NCBI RefSeq assembly: GCF_013374995.1
Contig: NZ_CP056030.1
Location: forward strand, 5,116,501 to 5,180,500
Direction: 5' to 3'
DNA length: 64,000 nucleotides
Source: Pseudomonas eucalypticola
GTDB lineage: Bacteria; Pseudomonadota; Gammaproteobacteria; Pseudomonadales; Pseudomonadaceae
The notes under the pieces were generated by a model. That model saw nothing but the letters and a program-made list of their open reading frames with translations. It did not search any database and was not told the DNA's origin. The translations under genes and the position numbers were made by a program. This document shows, piece by piece, positions 36,872-45,203 of the stretch (position 1 is its first letter; every line of letters starts with the position of its first letter).

Positions 36872-37345
36872 ATGCCAGATCCGACCTACCTGAATAACGA
36901 AATCCGCGACATGCTCATGGACTGCGGGTTGTTCAACCAACTGCTGCCGGCGGACTTCGCTGCCGCTTCCGGCTATTTCATCATCACCAGCATTGCCCAG
37001 GGCGAGGAAATCTTCCATGAGGGCGATGCGGGGACATTCATGTGCATCATTCACCGCGGCACCGTGACCGTGCGCAAGACCGGTGCCGACGAGCAGCCGG
37101 TGGACGTCGCCAGCCTGCGCAAGGGCCGGGCGTTCGGCGAGATGGCGGTGCTGGACGGCGAACGACGCTCGGCCACCTGCGTGGCGGCCAGTGACTGTCA
37201 ATTGCTCAACTTGGGCAAGGACTCGTTGGACAAGATGCTCAACGATGCGCCGAAAATCGCCGCGAAGATCATCCGCGCCCTGGCGGTGTCCATGTCCAAG
37301 CGCTTGCGCATGGTGGATGGCCAACTGCTCTCCCAGCACCCCTGA
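36872..37345 (+). CDS. Cyclic-nucleotide-binding domain protein without HTH
   Basis: This 157-residue protein is one cyclic-nucleotide-binding (CRP-like) domain and a short helical tail. The phosphate-binding cassette is visible as RAFGEMAVLDGERRSATC, with the Glu and Arg that contact the nucleotide. No DNA-binding helix-turn-helix follows, so it is not a transcription factor by itself; it may sense cAMP or c-di-GMP and act on another protein. The ATG at 36872 follows a weak site. Confidence 0.87.
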   Translation: MPDPTYLNNEIRDMLMDCGLFNQLLPADFAAASGYFIITSIAQGEEIFHEGDAGTFMCIIHRGTVTVRKTGADEQPVDVASLRKGRAFGEMAVLDGERRSATCVAASDCQLLNLGKDSLDKMLNDAPKIAAKIIRALAVSMSKRLRMVDGQLLSQHP

Positions 37346-37374
37346 TCGCCCAGCCTGTCCCGCGCGCAATCCAC

Positions 37375-37650
37375 TCAGCCGGGCGGGGGTTTGTTGGGCG
37401 AGGCTTGCAGTTCCGGCAAGGCATCATCCTTGGGCGGCCCCGGTACCTTGATCGGTGGCAGCAACGGCGCGCTCCCCGCCGGCCCGGCCTTGGGCAGGAT
37501 GGGGCTCGAGACCTGCGGGTAGGGCGTCGGCGTCGGCGTGCCGGGGGCGCCGCTGCTGGGTGTGACCACGTTTGCCTGCACTTCTACCGCCTGCACCGCG
37601 CCAATACTCAGCGCAAGGGCGGCAATGCCCGATACAATAAGCGACTTCAT
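37375..37650 (-). CDS. Proline-rich exported protein (91 aa)
   Basis: The 91 residues start with a signal peptide (MKSLIVSGIAALALSIGAVQA). The rest is dominated by proline, serine and threonine (PSSGAPGTPTPTPYPQ, LPPIKVPGPPKDD), so it is probably extended and disordered in the periplasm. No domain is recognised. ATG 37650 has GGAG upstream; the frame extends 11 codons further without one. It is divergent from the spermidine-synthase-like gene. Confidence 0.7.
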   Translation of the reverse strand: MKSLIVSGIAALALSIGAVQAVEVQANVVTPSSGAPGTPTPTPYPQVSSPILPKAGPAGSAPLLPPIKVPGPPKDDALPELQASPNKPPPG

Positions 37651-37734
37651 CGACGGCTCCGCTGCCGGGTACTTGTTCTGCACCCAAGGCTACTCTTTGC
37701 CGCGCCCGCTGTCCCCTCCCTCTGCGAGATCCTC

Positions 37735-38421
37735 ATGAAACGCTTTGTACTGCTGGACACCACGCCCATCCCCGACAACGGCGGTGCCCTGTGCCTGTTC
37801 GAATACGGCGAGGATTTCGTCATCAAGATCCAGGGCGGCGACGGCGGCCAACTGATGAACACGCGCATGCACGGCTCCGAGGACGCGCTGGCCGAAATCC
37901 CTTGCCGCAAAGTGGCCGGGCGGCCGAATTCACGGGTACTGATCGGCGGCCTGGGCATGGGCTTCACCCTGGCCTCGGCGCTCAAGCACCTGGGCAAGAG
38001 CGCCGAAGTGGTGGTGGCCGAACTGGTGCCTGGCGTGGTGCAGTGGAACCACGGGCCGCTCGGGGAGAAGGCCGGCATGCCGGTGCTGGACCCGCGCACC
38101 ACCATCGTTCAGGAAGACGTGGCCAAGGTGCTGCAAAACGAGCCCCAGGGCTTTGATGCCATCATGCTCGACGTCGATAATGGCCCCGAGGGCCTGACCC
38201 AGAAGGCCAACTCCTGGCTCTATTCCAGCGGCGGCCTCGCAGCCTGCGGCCGCGCCTTGCGGCCCAAGGGCATCCTGGCGGTGTGGTCGGCCAGTGCCGA
38301 CCGCCAGTTCAACGACCGCCTGCGCAAGGCCGGCTTCAAGGCCGAAGAGGTGCAGGTGTATGCCCATGGCAACAAGGGTACGCGGCACACCATCTGGATC
38401 TGCGAAAAGCTCAAGGGCTAA
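37735..38421 (+). CDS. Spermidine-synthase-like / class I methyltransferase-fold protein
   Basis: This 228-residue protein has a Rossmann methyltransferase-type fold of the spermine/spermidine-synthase superfamily. VLIGGLGMGFTLASAL is the glycine loop, VVVAELVPGVVQWN the acidic ribose-binding strand and FDAIMLDVDNGPEGL the motif-III region. It lacks the N-terminal beta-sheet domain of genuine SpeE, so its transferred group is uncertain. GAGATCCTC precedes ATG 37735. Located ahead of two RNA/DNA-related small genes, it may be a stand-alone transcription unit. Confidence 0.82.
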   Translation: MKRFVLLDTTPIPDNGGALCLFEYGEDFVIKIQGGDGGQLMNTRMHGSEDALAEIPCRKVAGRPNSRVLIGGLGMGFTLASALKHLGKSAEVVVAELVPGVVQWNHGPLGEKAGMPVLDPRTTIVQEDVAKVLQNEPQGFDAIMLDVDNGPEGLTQKANSWLYSSGGLAACGRALRPKGILAVWSASADRQFNDRLRKAGFKAEEVQVYAHGNKGTRHTIWICEKLKG

Positions 38422-38506
38422 CCCCTGAACGGCCCTCCTTGCGCTGCACGGCCCGGTTTCGCGCTAGAATGCAGGCTGACCGTCATTACCCCTTTGAGGT
38501 GAACCC

Positions 38507-38872
38507 ATGAGTTCGTCCACCCCCCATACCGCCAAGCTCGACCGCATCCTGGCCGAGACCCAGCGCGAGCGCGAAAGCGGCTACCGCGACAAGGCGCTGA
38601 AGATGTACCCGCACGTGTGCGGCCGCTGCGCCCGTGAGTTCTCCGGCAAGCGCCTGAGCGAACTGACCGTGCACCACCGCGACCATAACCACGACAACAA
38701 TCCGCAGGACGGCTCCAATTGGGAGCTGCTGTGCCTGTACTGCCACGACAACGAGCACGCTCGTTACACCGACCAGCAGTACTTCGGCGAAGGTTCCCTG
38801 AGCAGCCCGACCATCGCCAAGGCCACCCACAACCCCTTCGCGGCCCTGGCCGGCCTGATGAAAAAGGACTGA
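38507..38872 (+). CDS. yajD: YajD-like HNH nuclease
   Basis: This 121-residue protein carries the HNH nuclease fold with two zinc-binding CxxC pairs: HVCGRCAREF and LCLYCHDNEH. The catalytic histidine run is TVHHRDHNHDNN. It matches the YajD family, which is widespread in gamma-proteobacteria and of unknown physiological role. A TTTGAGGTGAACCC site precedes the ATG. The next gene starts seven bases later, so both are probably one operon. Confidence 0.88.
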   Translation: MSSSTPHTAKLDRILAETQRERESGYRDKALKMYPHVCGRCAREFSGKRLSELTVHHRDHNHDNNPQDGSNWELLCLYCHDNEHARYTDQQYFGEGSLSSPTIAKATHNPFAALAGLMKKD

Positions 38873-38878
38873 TCCGGC

Positions 38879-39349
38879 GTGGCCAACAAGCGTTACAGCT
38901 GCATCGGTCTGTTCAACCCCAAATCCCCTGAAAACGTCGGCTCGGTCATGCGAGCCGCCGGCTGCTATGGCGTGAATTCGGTGTTCTACACCGGCAAGCG
39001 TTACGAGCGGGCCCGGGACTTTGTCACCGACACCAAGCGCATCCACTATGACATCCCGCTGATCGGCATCGACGACCTGCAGAAGATCATCCCCCTGGGC
39101 TGCACGCCCGTGGCCGTCGAGTTGGTGGAAGGCGCGCGCCCACTGCCCGAGTACACCCACCCGGACCGTGCCATCTACATCTTCGGCCCCGAAGACGGCT
39201 CCCTGGACCAGAGCGTGCGCGACTGGTGCGAAGACACCATCTACATCCCCACCGAGGGCTGCATGAACCTGGCGGCGACGGTGAACGTTGTGCTGTATGA
39301 CCGCATGGCCAAGGGCTTGAATACCCGCTCCGGGCCGAAATTCAAATAG
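38879..39349 (+). CDS. TrmH/SpoU-family RNA 2'-O-methyltransferase
   Basis: This 156-residue enzyme is a minimal SPOUT knot methyltransferase. It shows NPKSPENVGSVMRAAGCYGVNSVFYTG (motif 1), YIFGPEDGSLD (motif 2) and YIPTEGCMNLAATVNVVLYDRM (motif 3), which form the SAM-binding knot. The N-terminal RNA-binding extension is absent, so the target RNA (tRNA or rRNA) cannot be named. The start is a GTG at 38879 with AAAAAGGACTGATCC ahead. It is seven bases from the HNH gene. Confidence 0.87.
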   Translation: MANKRYSCIGLFNPKSPENVGSVMRAAGCYGVNSVFYTGKRYERARDFVTDTKRIHYDIPLIGIDDLQKIIPLGCTPVAVELVEGARPLPEYTHPDRAIYIFGPEDGSLDQSVRDWCEDTIYIPTEGCMNLAATVNVVLYDRMAKGLNTRSGPKFK

Positions 39350-39416
39350 GCCGATGGAACAGCGGCGGGGTTTGGCAGTCAGCTACTGAAGACCAAAACC
39401 CATCAGGAGTACGATC

Positions 39417-39791
39417 ATGAGCGACAACCAGCACCTGGAAGTGTTCGACACCATCGCCCGGCGGGCCTCGTCCACCGATCACAACGTGCAAGGCTGGGAA
39501 CGTGCCGGCTCGGTGGCCACCGGTATCGTCATGGTCGGCAAGGGATTGCGCCGCGGCGGCCTGTTCGGCCTGGTGCAGATCGCCATCGGCGGCGTCGCCC
39601 TGGCCCGCGGCCTGACCGGCCACAGCGCGACCAAGGCGCTGATCGCGCAAAGCCGCCAGGAGTTGGACGGCGTGCGTGCCAAGATCGAGCGGGCAGGTGA
39701 AGAGCTGAGCAAGTTGCAGGACACCGCGGTACAAGCCACCAAGACCGCTACCGTGACCGGCAACGACGAGCTGGCTTCGCCCAAGGCTTGA
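39417..39791 (+). CDS. Small membrane-associated protein (124 aa), DUF2892-like
   Basis: The 124 residues include two hydrophobic stretches (ATGIVMVGKGLRRGGLFGLVQIAIGGVALARGL) followed by a long charged coiled region (SRQELDGVRAKIERAGEELSKLQDTAVQATK). It resembles the short YgaP/DUF2892 membrane motif with an added coiled coil, but I cannot assign it firmly. AGGAGT lies upstream of ATG 39417. A REP array begins 20 bases after its stop. Confidence 0.68.
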   Translation: MSDNQHLEVFDTIARRASSTDHNVQGWERAGSVATGIVMVGKGLRRGGLFGLVQIAIGGVALARGLTGHSATKALIAQSRQELDGVRAKIERAGEELSKLQDTAVQATKTATVTGNDELASPKA

Positions 39792-39810
39792 TCCTGCTTG
39801 ACCGCCCTGC

Positions 39811-40176
39811 GCTGCTACGCCGCTCCGTGTAGCAGCGGACCTGGCCGCGTCGAGGCAGATGCGGTGGGCCTGATACTCCGCAGCGCCCGGGACGCGGCCG
39901 GGTCCGCTGCTACGTCGGTTCGTGTAGCAGCGGACCTGGCCGCGTCGAGGCAGATACGGTGGGCCTGACACTCCGCAGCGCTCGGGACGCGGCCGGGTCC
40001 GCTGCTACGTCGGTTCGTGTAGCAGCGGACCTGGCCGCGTCGAGGCAGATACGGTAGGCCTGATACTCCGCGGCGCCAGGGACGCGGCCGGGTCCGCGGT
40101 TCGTGTAGCAGCGGACCTGGCCGCGTCGAGGCAGATGCGGTGGGCCTGACACTCCGCAGCGCTCGGGACGCGGCCG
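39811..40176. repeat. Tandem array of four REP-pair units (95-bp period)
   Basis: Four near-identical units start at 39827, 39922, 40017 and 40103, giving spacings of 95, 95 and 86 bases. Each unit has a left arm beginning GTAGCAGCGGACC and a right arm ending GGTCCGCTGCTAC, with 22 of 23 complementary positions and a loop of about 39 bases. The third unit has lost nine bases of its right arm; the fourth is cut short at ycgN. A remnant right arm (GCTGCTAC, 39812-39819) precedes the first. A solitary left arm occurs at 4881. Near-identity points to recent unequal duplication. The whole 389-base gap from 39792 to 40180 holds no gene. Confidence 0.93.
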
Positions 40177-40180
40177 CTGA

Positions 40181-40630
40181 TCAGCCGGCGCGGAAGATCA
40201 GGTAGTCTTCCCAGTCATCCTCGTCCACATCCTTCTCACTGAGCATGCGCCCCGACTGGGAGATGTGCTTCTTGTGCACGCGCTTGCGGTCACCACACAC
40301 CAGGTGGTGCCAGCTGGGAAGGTCCTTGCGCTCGCTGACCAGCCGGTAACCGCAGGTCGGCGGCAGCCATTTGAACTGGTCGGCCTGCCCTGGGGTGAGC
40401 TGGATGCAGTCCGGGACCTTGGCCTTGCGGTTGGGGTAGTCGGTGCACTGACAGGTCTTGAGGTCCAGCAATTGGCAGGCGATGCGGGTGTAGTAGACGC
40501 TGTGATCGTCTTCATCTTCCAGTTTCTGCAAGCAGCATAACCCGCAGCCATCGCACAGCGACTCCCACTCCACCGGGGTGAGCTGGTCGAGGGTCTTGGT
40601 GCGCCAGAAGGGGTCGATATGCGTAGCCAT
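40181..40630 (-). CDS. ycgN: YcgN-family cysteine-cluster protein
   Basis: This 149-residue protein belongs to the UPF0260/YcgN family. Cysteine clusters are visible: [21 protein letters not shown] and DCIQLTPGQ with a later CGYRLVSE and LVCGDRK. They could bind an iron-sulphur cluster or zinc. The function is unknown. Its stop codon lies only a few bases from the REP array, which therefore forms the 3' end of its transcript. ATG 40630 is used; the frame has no nearby alternative. Confidence 0.9.
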   Translation of the reverse strand: MATHIDPFWRTKTLDQLTPVEWESLCDGCGLCCLQKLEDEDDHSVYYTRIACQLLDLKTCQCTDYPNRKAKVPDCIQLTPGQADQFKWLPPTCGYRLVSERKDLPSWHHLVCGDRKRVHKKHISQSGRMLSEKDVDEDDWEDYLIFRAG

Positions 40631-40809
40631 GTTGCAGGTGTCCTGTATCGAGATGCATTTCGCCGGCAGCCGGCTGAAAAGGCCGCCAGTCTAGTGCTGT
40701 AAGGCCCGCGGGCCAAGCGCCGGCGACATCCGGTCGAACACTTCACTTGTCAGCGAGGGCCTTGGCGCAGTAGTTTCGCTGTTTTCCCTCAACTTCGTAG
40801 GAAGCGTTC

Positions 40810-41403
40810 ATGAGTGTTAACCCGCGTATCGCCGAGCTCGGCATCCACGAGCAGTTCATCAACCGCTGGTCGCCACGCGCCTTCAGTGACGAAAACATCT
40901 CGGAAGAAACCCTGCTCAGCTTCCTTGAGGCGGCACGCTGGGCGCCTTCGGCGTACAACTCGCAGCCATGGCGCTTTCTGTTCGCCCGCCGCGGCACGCC
41001 GAACTGGGAGCGTTACCTGGGCCTGCTGAACGAGTTCAACCGCAGCTGGGCGCAGCACGCGTCGGCACTGGTGATCATCCTGTCCAAGACCACCTTCACC
41101 GCACCGGGGGCCACGGAAGAAACGCCCGCCCTGTGGCACACCTTCGACACCGGTGCCGCCTGGGGCCACCTGGCGCTGCAAGCCAGCCTGAGCGGCTGGC
41201 ACACCCACGGCATGGCCGGTTTCGACAAGGCACTGGCCCGCAAGGAGCTCAAGGTGCCGGAAGGTTACGAGCTGCACGCTGCCATCGCCATCGGCAAACT
41301 CGGTGACAAGGCCAGCCTGGCCGAACACCTGCAAGCACGCGAATTGCCCAGCCCACGCCGCCCGCTGAGCGAACTGGCTGCCGAAGGCGACTTCACCCTG
41401 TAG
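40810..41403 (+). CDS. Nitroreductase-family FMN oxidoreductase
   Basis: This 197-residue flavoenzyme reduces nitro groups, quinones or related electron acceptors using NAD(P)H. Family marks include RWSPRAFSDENISEETLLSFLEAARWAPSAYNSQPWRF at the N-terminus and DTGAAWGHLALQASLSGWHTHGMAGFDKALA, which form the FMN pocket. Its substrate is unknown. An AGGA site precedes ATG 40810. It is followed by a strong hairpin and converges on a hydroxyacid dehydrogenase gene. Confidence 0.9.
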   Translation: MSVNPRIAELGIHEQFINRWSPRAFSDENISEETLLSFLEAARWAPSAYNSQPWRFLFARRGTPNWERYLGLLNEFNRSWAQHASALVIILSKTTFTAPGATEETPALWHTFDTGAAWGHLALQASLSGWHTHGMAGFDKALARKELKVPEGYELHAAIAIGKLGDKASLAEHLQARELPSPRRPLSELAAEGDFTL

Positions 41404-41422
41404 GCCATCCCGAAGGGATGAA

Positions 41423-41465
41423 GCTGCAAGTGGCGTGCCCCCCACTTGCAGCGCCCCGAAGGGGC
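41423..41465. terminator. Double stem-loop between nitroreductase and dehydrogenase genes
   Basis: GCTGCAAGTGG (41423-41433) pairs with CCACTTGCAGC (41442-41452), and a second hairpin, GCCCC/GGGGC, follows directly (41453-41465). They lie between convergent genes, so they may terminate or protect both. The arm GCTGCAAG is shared with the palindrome at 24234. Confidence 0.6.
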
Positions 41466-42398
41466 TCAGTAGCCCCGGGCGAAGTCCACTTCGCCGCGCA
41501 GTGGCTGGCCAGCGCTGTAGTTGCGCAGGTTTTCCACGAACAAACGCACCATCGCCAGGGGTGACGTGGGTGCCGAGCTGTGCCCGGTCAATAGCAGGCC
41601 CCAGGCAGTCCAGAACGGATGACGTTGGGGGAGCGGCTCCTGGCGGCAGACATCGATCACCGCGCCGGCCAGGTGACCTTGTTTCAGCGCTTCCACCAGG
41701 TCGGCATCGACCACCGCCACGCCCCGCCCGGCGTTGATGAACAAGGCATCCGGGTTGAAGCGGGCGAACAGCGCAGCGTCGTAGATATCCTGGGTCGCCG
41801 GCGTATCGGGCAGAAGGTTGATCACGTAGTCCACCTGACCCACCTTCTCCCCCAGGGCATCCAGGCCCAGCACGTCGACGAAGGGCGCCTGCTCACGCGG
41901 GCTGCTGGCAATGCCATACAGCGTCACGCCAAAGGGCAGCAGAAACTCCGCTACCCGCTGGCCGATGTCGCCGGCACCCACGATCAGCACGCGCCGCCCT
42001 TCCAGGCTGCGCCCCGGGCGGCTATCCCACTTGCGCTCCACCTGGGCTACCAGGCGCGCCAGCACCTCACGCTCGTGGCCCAGCATGTAGGTCAGCATGT
42101 ACTCGGCCATCACCTGGCCAAAAATGCCCACGGCGCGGGTCAAGCGGTAGTGGCGTGGCAGGCCGGGCAACAGCAACGGCGTGATGCCCGCCCAGGTGGA
42201 CTGCAACCACTGGGGCTGGTGCCCTTGGCGCAGCAGGGTACCCAGCAGGTCTGGCTGGCCCAGCCACACGGGGCAGTCGGCAGCCAGTTTCGACAGTTCG
42301 GCCGAATCCCCGCTGGTGAGAACATCTACGTCCGGCGCCGCTTCACGCAACAACTGCGCGTAAAGGGCGTAATCCTGTTCTGCGATCAGAACCCGCAT
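41466..42398 (-). CDS. D-2-hydroxyacid dehydrogenase (glyoxylate/hydroxypyruvate reductase type)
   Basis: This 310-residue NAD(P)-dependent dehydrogenase reduces 2-keto acids such as glyoxylate or hydroxypyruvate. The nucleotide fold is VLIVGAGDIGQRVAEFLLPFG. The catalytic set is NAGRG (Arg), CRQEPLP (Glu) and TGHSSAPT (His), all present. It resembles the GhrA subgroup in its short N-terminal half. There is no obvious operon partner; it converges on the nitroreductase gene. Confidence 0.88.
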   Translation of the reverse strand: MRVLIAEQDYALYAQLLREAAPDVDVLTSGDSAELSKLAADCPVWLGQPDLLGTLLRQGHQPQWLQSTWAGITPLLLPGLPRHYRLTRAVGIFGQVMAEYMLTYMLGHEREVLARLVAQVERKWDSRPGRSLEGRRVLIVGAGDIGQRVAEFLLPFGVTLYGIASSPREQAPFVDVLGLDALGEKVGQVDYVINLLPDTPATQDIYDAALFARFNPDALFINAGRGVAVVDADLVEALKQGHLAGAVIDVCRQEPLPQRHPFWTAWGLLLTGHSSAPTSPLAMVRLFVENLRNYSAGQPLRGEVDFARGY

Positions 42399-42455
42399 GC
42401 TTGAAAAACCCTTGAAAACCCTGCCCGCCCCACGGACGACTGCCGGGTGTGACGG

Positions 42456-42749
42456 TCAGACCGGATCGTTGCGACGCAACAGCTCTTCGGGCAGGTGCTC
42501 GATGTACTCTTCTTCAGGCGGCGGCATCTGCAGGTGGTAACCCTGGCTGTCCAGGTTGGCCAGCACCTGGGTAATGTCTTCGCGGGCCAGGGTGCGTTCC
42601 GGGGTCAGTACCATGTCGAAGGCATGCACGGGCTTGCCAAACACGGTCAACAGGCCGTCGGGCACGCGCGCCAGGGCGTCGCTTTTGAGCACATACAGGT
42701 ACATCTCGTTCTTGCGCGGGCTTTTGTAGATGGAGCAAATGCGTTTCAT
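42456..42749 (-). CDS. ycgL: YcgL-domain protein
   Basis: This 97-residue protein has the YcgL (UPF0745) fold: [32 protein letters not shown], then the [41 protein letters not shown] segment. The family role is unknown. Its ATG overlaps the rnd stop by four bases (ATGA), so translation is coupled to RNase D. The rnd-ycgL pairing is conserved in Pseudomonas. Confidence 0.92.
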   Translation of the reverse strand: MKRICSIYKSPRKNEMYLYVLKSDALARVPDGLLTVFGKPVHAFDMVLTPERTLAREDITQVLANLDSQGYHLQMPPPEEEYIEHLPEELLRRNDPV

Positions 42750-43879
42750 GGTGTCTCTCCTGCGCCTGCCAGGGCCTGGAGCAGGGCCTGGCCCATGAGC
42801 TCGCGGCGCCAGCCACGCAGTGTGTCAGGCAATTGATAGGGGCCGTCGGGGTAGCCGCTCTTGAGCAGGGCTTCGAGGGTTTTCTTGCGCAGCATCACTT
42901 CCGGGGCGATGCCCAGGCGCTCGCCTTCGGCCTGGCCGATGGCGCGCAGTTGCTTGAGCACGCCCGCCGCTTCGATCGGCAACGGCTCAGGCAGGGCTGG
43001 CGGCCATTGCTCGGGCGGCACGCTGCCGGCGTCCTTGATCAGCGTGAGCAGGAACTCGCCGTCCTGGCGCACGGTGCGCGGGTGCATGTCTTCGATCTTG
43101 GCCAGGGCACCGAGGTTGTCCGGTTGGGTACGGGCCAGGGGCCACAACGAATGCTCGCGCAGGATGCGGTTGCGCGGCAGGTCGCGGGCGCGGGCCTCGC
43201 GCTCGCGCCAGGCGCACAGCTCGCGCAGCACGGCCAGTTGCTGACGGGACAGCTTCCAGGCCAGCTTGGCCTCACGGTAGATTTCGTACGGGTCCACTTC
43301 GCGGCGCAGTTGCGCCACCAGTTCGCTGCCATCTTCCAGCACCCAGGCGTACTTGTCGTCGGACAATTGCGGGCGCAGCTTTTCGTAGACTTCAGCCAGG
43401 TGCACCGCGTCTTCGGCGGCATAGCTGACCTGGGTGTCCGACAACGGCCGCTGCAGCCAGTCGGAACGGGTCTCGCCCTTGGGCAGCTCGATGTCGAGCA
43501 CGGCCTGTACCAGGCGCGAATAGCCCATGGAGAAACCCAGGTTCAGGTAGGCAGCGGCCAGCTGGGTGTCGAACAGCGGCGCCGGCAGGCTGCCGGTGAG
43601 ACGCAGCAGCACTTCAAGGTCTTCGCTGCAGGCATGCACTACCTTGATCACGGCAGGGTTTTCCAGCAACTGCGCCAGTGGTTGCCACTGCTGGATGGTC
43701 AACGGGTCGATCAGCCAGGCGCCAGCGCCGTCGCCAATCTGGATCAAGCCGGCTATCGGGTAAAAGGTGTCGACCCGCATGAACTCGGTGTCGAGTGCAA
43801 CGTACGGCAGACGCTGCCATTCGGCACACTGCCGGGCCAGGCTTTCGTCGTCGCGAATCCAGTGAATATCGATGGCCAC
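42746..43879 (-). CDS. rnd: Ribonuclease D
   Basis: This 377-residue 3'-5' exoribonuclease trims tRNA and other stable RNA 3' ends. The DEDDy exonuclease residues are in [25 protein letters not shown] and [14 protein letters not shown]. An HRDC nucleic-acid-binding domain follows (about 210-290: [24 protein letters not shown]), and a second helical region completes the family length. The start is a GTG at 43879 with GGGAGAG ahead. It is coupled to ycgL by a four-base overlap. Confidence 0.94.
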   Translation of the reverse strand: MAIDIHWIRDDESLARQCAEWQRLPYVALDTEFMRVDTFYPIAGLIQIGDGAGAWLIDPLTIQQWQPLAQLLENPAVIKVVHACSEDLEVLLRLTGSLPAPLFDTQLAAAYLNLGFSMGYSRLVQAVLDIELPKGETRSDWLQRPLSDTQVSYAAEDAVHLAEVYEKLRPQLSDDKYAWVLEDGSELVAQLRREVDPYEIYREAKLAWKLSRQQLAVLRELCAWREREARARDLPRNRILREHSLWPLARTQPDNLGALAKIEDMHPRTVRQDGEFLLTLIKDAGSVPPEQWPPALPEPLPIEAAGVLKQLRAIGQAEGERLGIAPEVMLRKKTLEALLKSGYPDGPYQLPDTLRGWRRELMGQALLQALAGAGETP

Positions 43880-43961
43880 AAGGCTCTCCCTCGAACAATG
43901 GCGCGCAGTATATATCGACCCCGACGGTTACTGGGCATTCCATCGACAAAGGCGATGCGGA

Positions 43962-44624
43962 TCAAGCCTTGCGCAGCACGTAGGTCCGCCACATGGCGTA
44001 GCCCGGGACCAGGTCATGATGGTCGACAATGGCGAACCCCGCCTGGCGAAATTCGGCTTCGATCTGCGCCCGGGGTACCACGAATCGGTTGTGGCGGTCA
44101 CTGCCCTGCCCGGCATCGAGGCGGCGCTGCTCCAGCCGGCGCCGACGCCAGGCGCGGAAGTTGCCGTCCACCCACAGGGAAATGATCACCGTGTCCCGGC
44201 TGACCCGGTGGAATTCGCGCAACACGCTGAGGCGTTGCGCGCTGCTGGGCACATGGTGGAACCAGCGCATGCAGAAAATGCAGTCCACCGCGTTGTTGCC
44301 CAGGCTGATGGCCTCGGCGCTGGCCTTGAGCGGGGCCACCCGGGCGGACAGCGCGGCAGGTGAGCCGCTCATGGCCAGGCTGAGCTGGTCGGGGTCATGG
44401 TCGGCGGCGAGAATGACGCGGTTGGCGTGTTCCGCCAGCACCGGCCAGAAACGACCGCTGCCACAGGGCAGGTCCAACACCAGCCCGGGCTCCCCGGCGG
44501 CATCCAGGCACTGGCGCGCCAACTGGGCTTCACGCCATTGTTGCAGGCGTCCGGCCAGGCCCGAATGGGGCGGTGCTGCAGCGTACAGTTGACCGGAACC
44601 GCGGTGCGAAGGTGGCAACGACAT
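43962..44624 (-). CDS. Class I SAM-dependent methyltransferase
   Basis: This 220-residue cytosolic methyltransferase shows LVLDLPCGSGRFWPVLAEHANRVILAADHD (SAM-binding loop and acidic strand) and DCIFCMRWFHHVP. The rest resembles the methyltransferase-11 family. The acceptor is unknown. Start ATG 44624 is preferred; an upstream in-frame GTG at 44663 would add 13 residues. A ColR-type box lies 77 bases upstream on this strand, so it may be an envelope-related or stress-induced enzyme. That link is only inferred. Confidence 0.82.
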   Translation of the reverse strand: MSLPPSHRGSGQLYAAAPPHSGLAGRLQQWREAQLARQCLDAAGEPGLVLDLPCGSGRFWPVLAEHANRVILAADHDPDQLSLAMSGSPAALSARVAPLKASAEAISLGNNAVDCIFCMRWFHHVPSSAQRLSVLREFHRVSRDTVIISLWVDGNFRAWRRRRLEQRRLDAGQGSDRHNRFVVPRAQIEAEFRQAGFAIVDHHDLVPGYAMWRTYVLRKA

Positions 44625-44700
44625 GAATGACGAGCGCTCGGAAAGGCCAGGGTGAGACGTCACCTTAGCGCCGTGGGAGTTAAATGCGGGTCAATCCAAT

Positions 44701-44716
44701 GTGAAAAAAACGTCAG
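44701..44716 (-). promoter_or_regulatory. Second putative ColR-binding box
   Basis: On the minus strand the 16-mer CTGACGTTTTTTTCAC fits the same remembered consensus (YYNASNNYTTTTTSAC) at every fixed position. It faces the methyltransferase gene starting at 44624. Homopolymer T-runs can arise by chance, so this is weaker than the eptA site. Confidence 0.4.
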
Positions 44717-44850
44717 CAAACTCCGGGCTTTTTTCACCACGGCTCCCTCCCCCCATGCCCACCCCAGCGGTTGGCCCGGCCGGCCGATGGAATCAAGGCT
44801 ATCCTCAATAGTCTCAACCTAGGCCCACAAACCCAGCAGAGGTGACGAGA

Positions 44851-45114
44851 ATGCCGGTCAAACACAATCTGTACGAGGACTTGAAACTCACTCGCGAAGA
44901 GGTCGAAACCCGCAGGAAAAGCGATGACAGGCTCAGCAAGCTGCTGAACGACTACGACGCCATTGACGCAGATGTGCTCAAGGCCGAATCCGCCGCCGCC
45001 CCGGATGACGAGGTGAAGAAACTCAAGGAGAAACGTTTGCTGGCCAAGGACCGCATCGTGCAGCAATTGGAATACCCAGGCACCCGCGGGGCGGGGGCGG
45101 GGTTTGATCAGTAA
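44851..45114 (+). CDS. YdcH-family (DUF465) small protein
   Basis: This 87-residue protein is largely one charged helix (LYEDLKLTREEVETRRKSDDRLSKLLNDYDAIDADVLKAES) with a second short helix (DEVKKLKEKRLLAKDRIVQQLEYPG). It matches the DUF465/YdcH pattern, an abundant small cytosolic protein of unknown role. A GAGGTGACGAGA site precedes ATG 44851. It is followed by an excellent terminator. Confidence 0.85.
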   Translation: MPVKHNLYEDLKLTREEVETRRKSDDRLSKLLNDYDAIDADVLKAESAAAPDDEVKKLKEKRLLAKDRIVQQLEYPGTRGAGAGFDQ

Positions 45115-45145
45115 GTGACGGGGTGGACAAGTCCGCCCCCCGACG

Positions 45146-45180
45146 AAAAGCCCGCAATGAAATCATTGCGGGCTTTTTCT
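45146..45180. terminator. Bidirectional intrinsic terminator
   Basis: AAAGCCCGCAATGA and TCATTGCGGGCTTT form a near-perfect stem. A run of T follows on the plus strand and A-run precedes, so it works in both directions. It ends the ydcH transcript and the convergent yiaY transcript. Confidence 0.9.
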
Positions 45181-45203
45181 TTCGGGGCCCCTGCAACGCG
45201 GCG

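Noticed and set aside
39342..40152. Minus-strand frames crossing the REP array
   Set aside because: Their translation is repeated from the REP units and is not protein-like.
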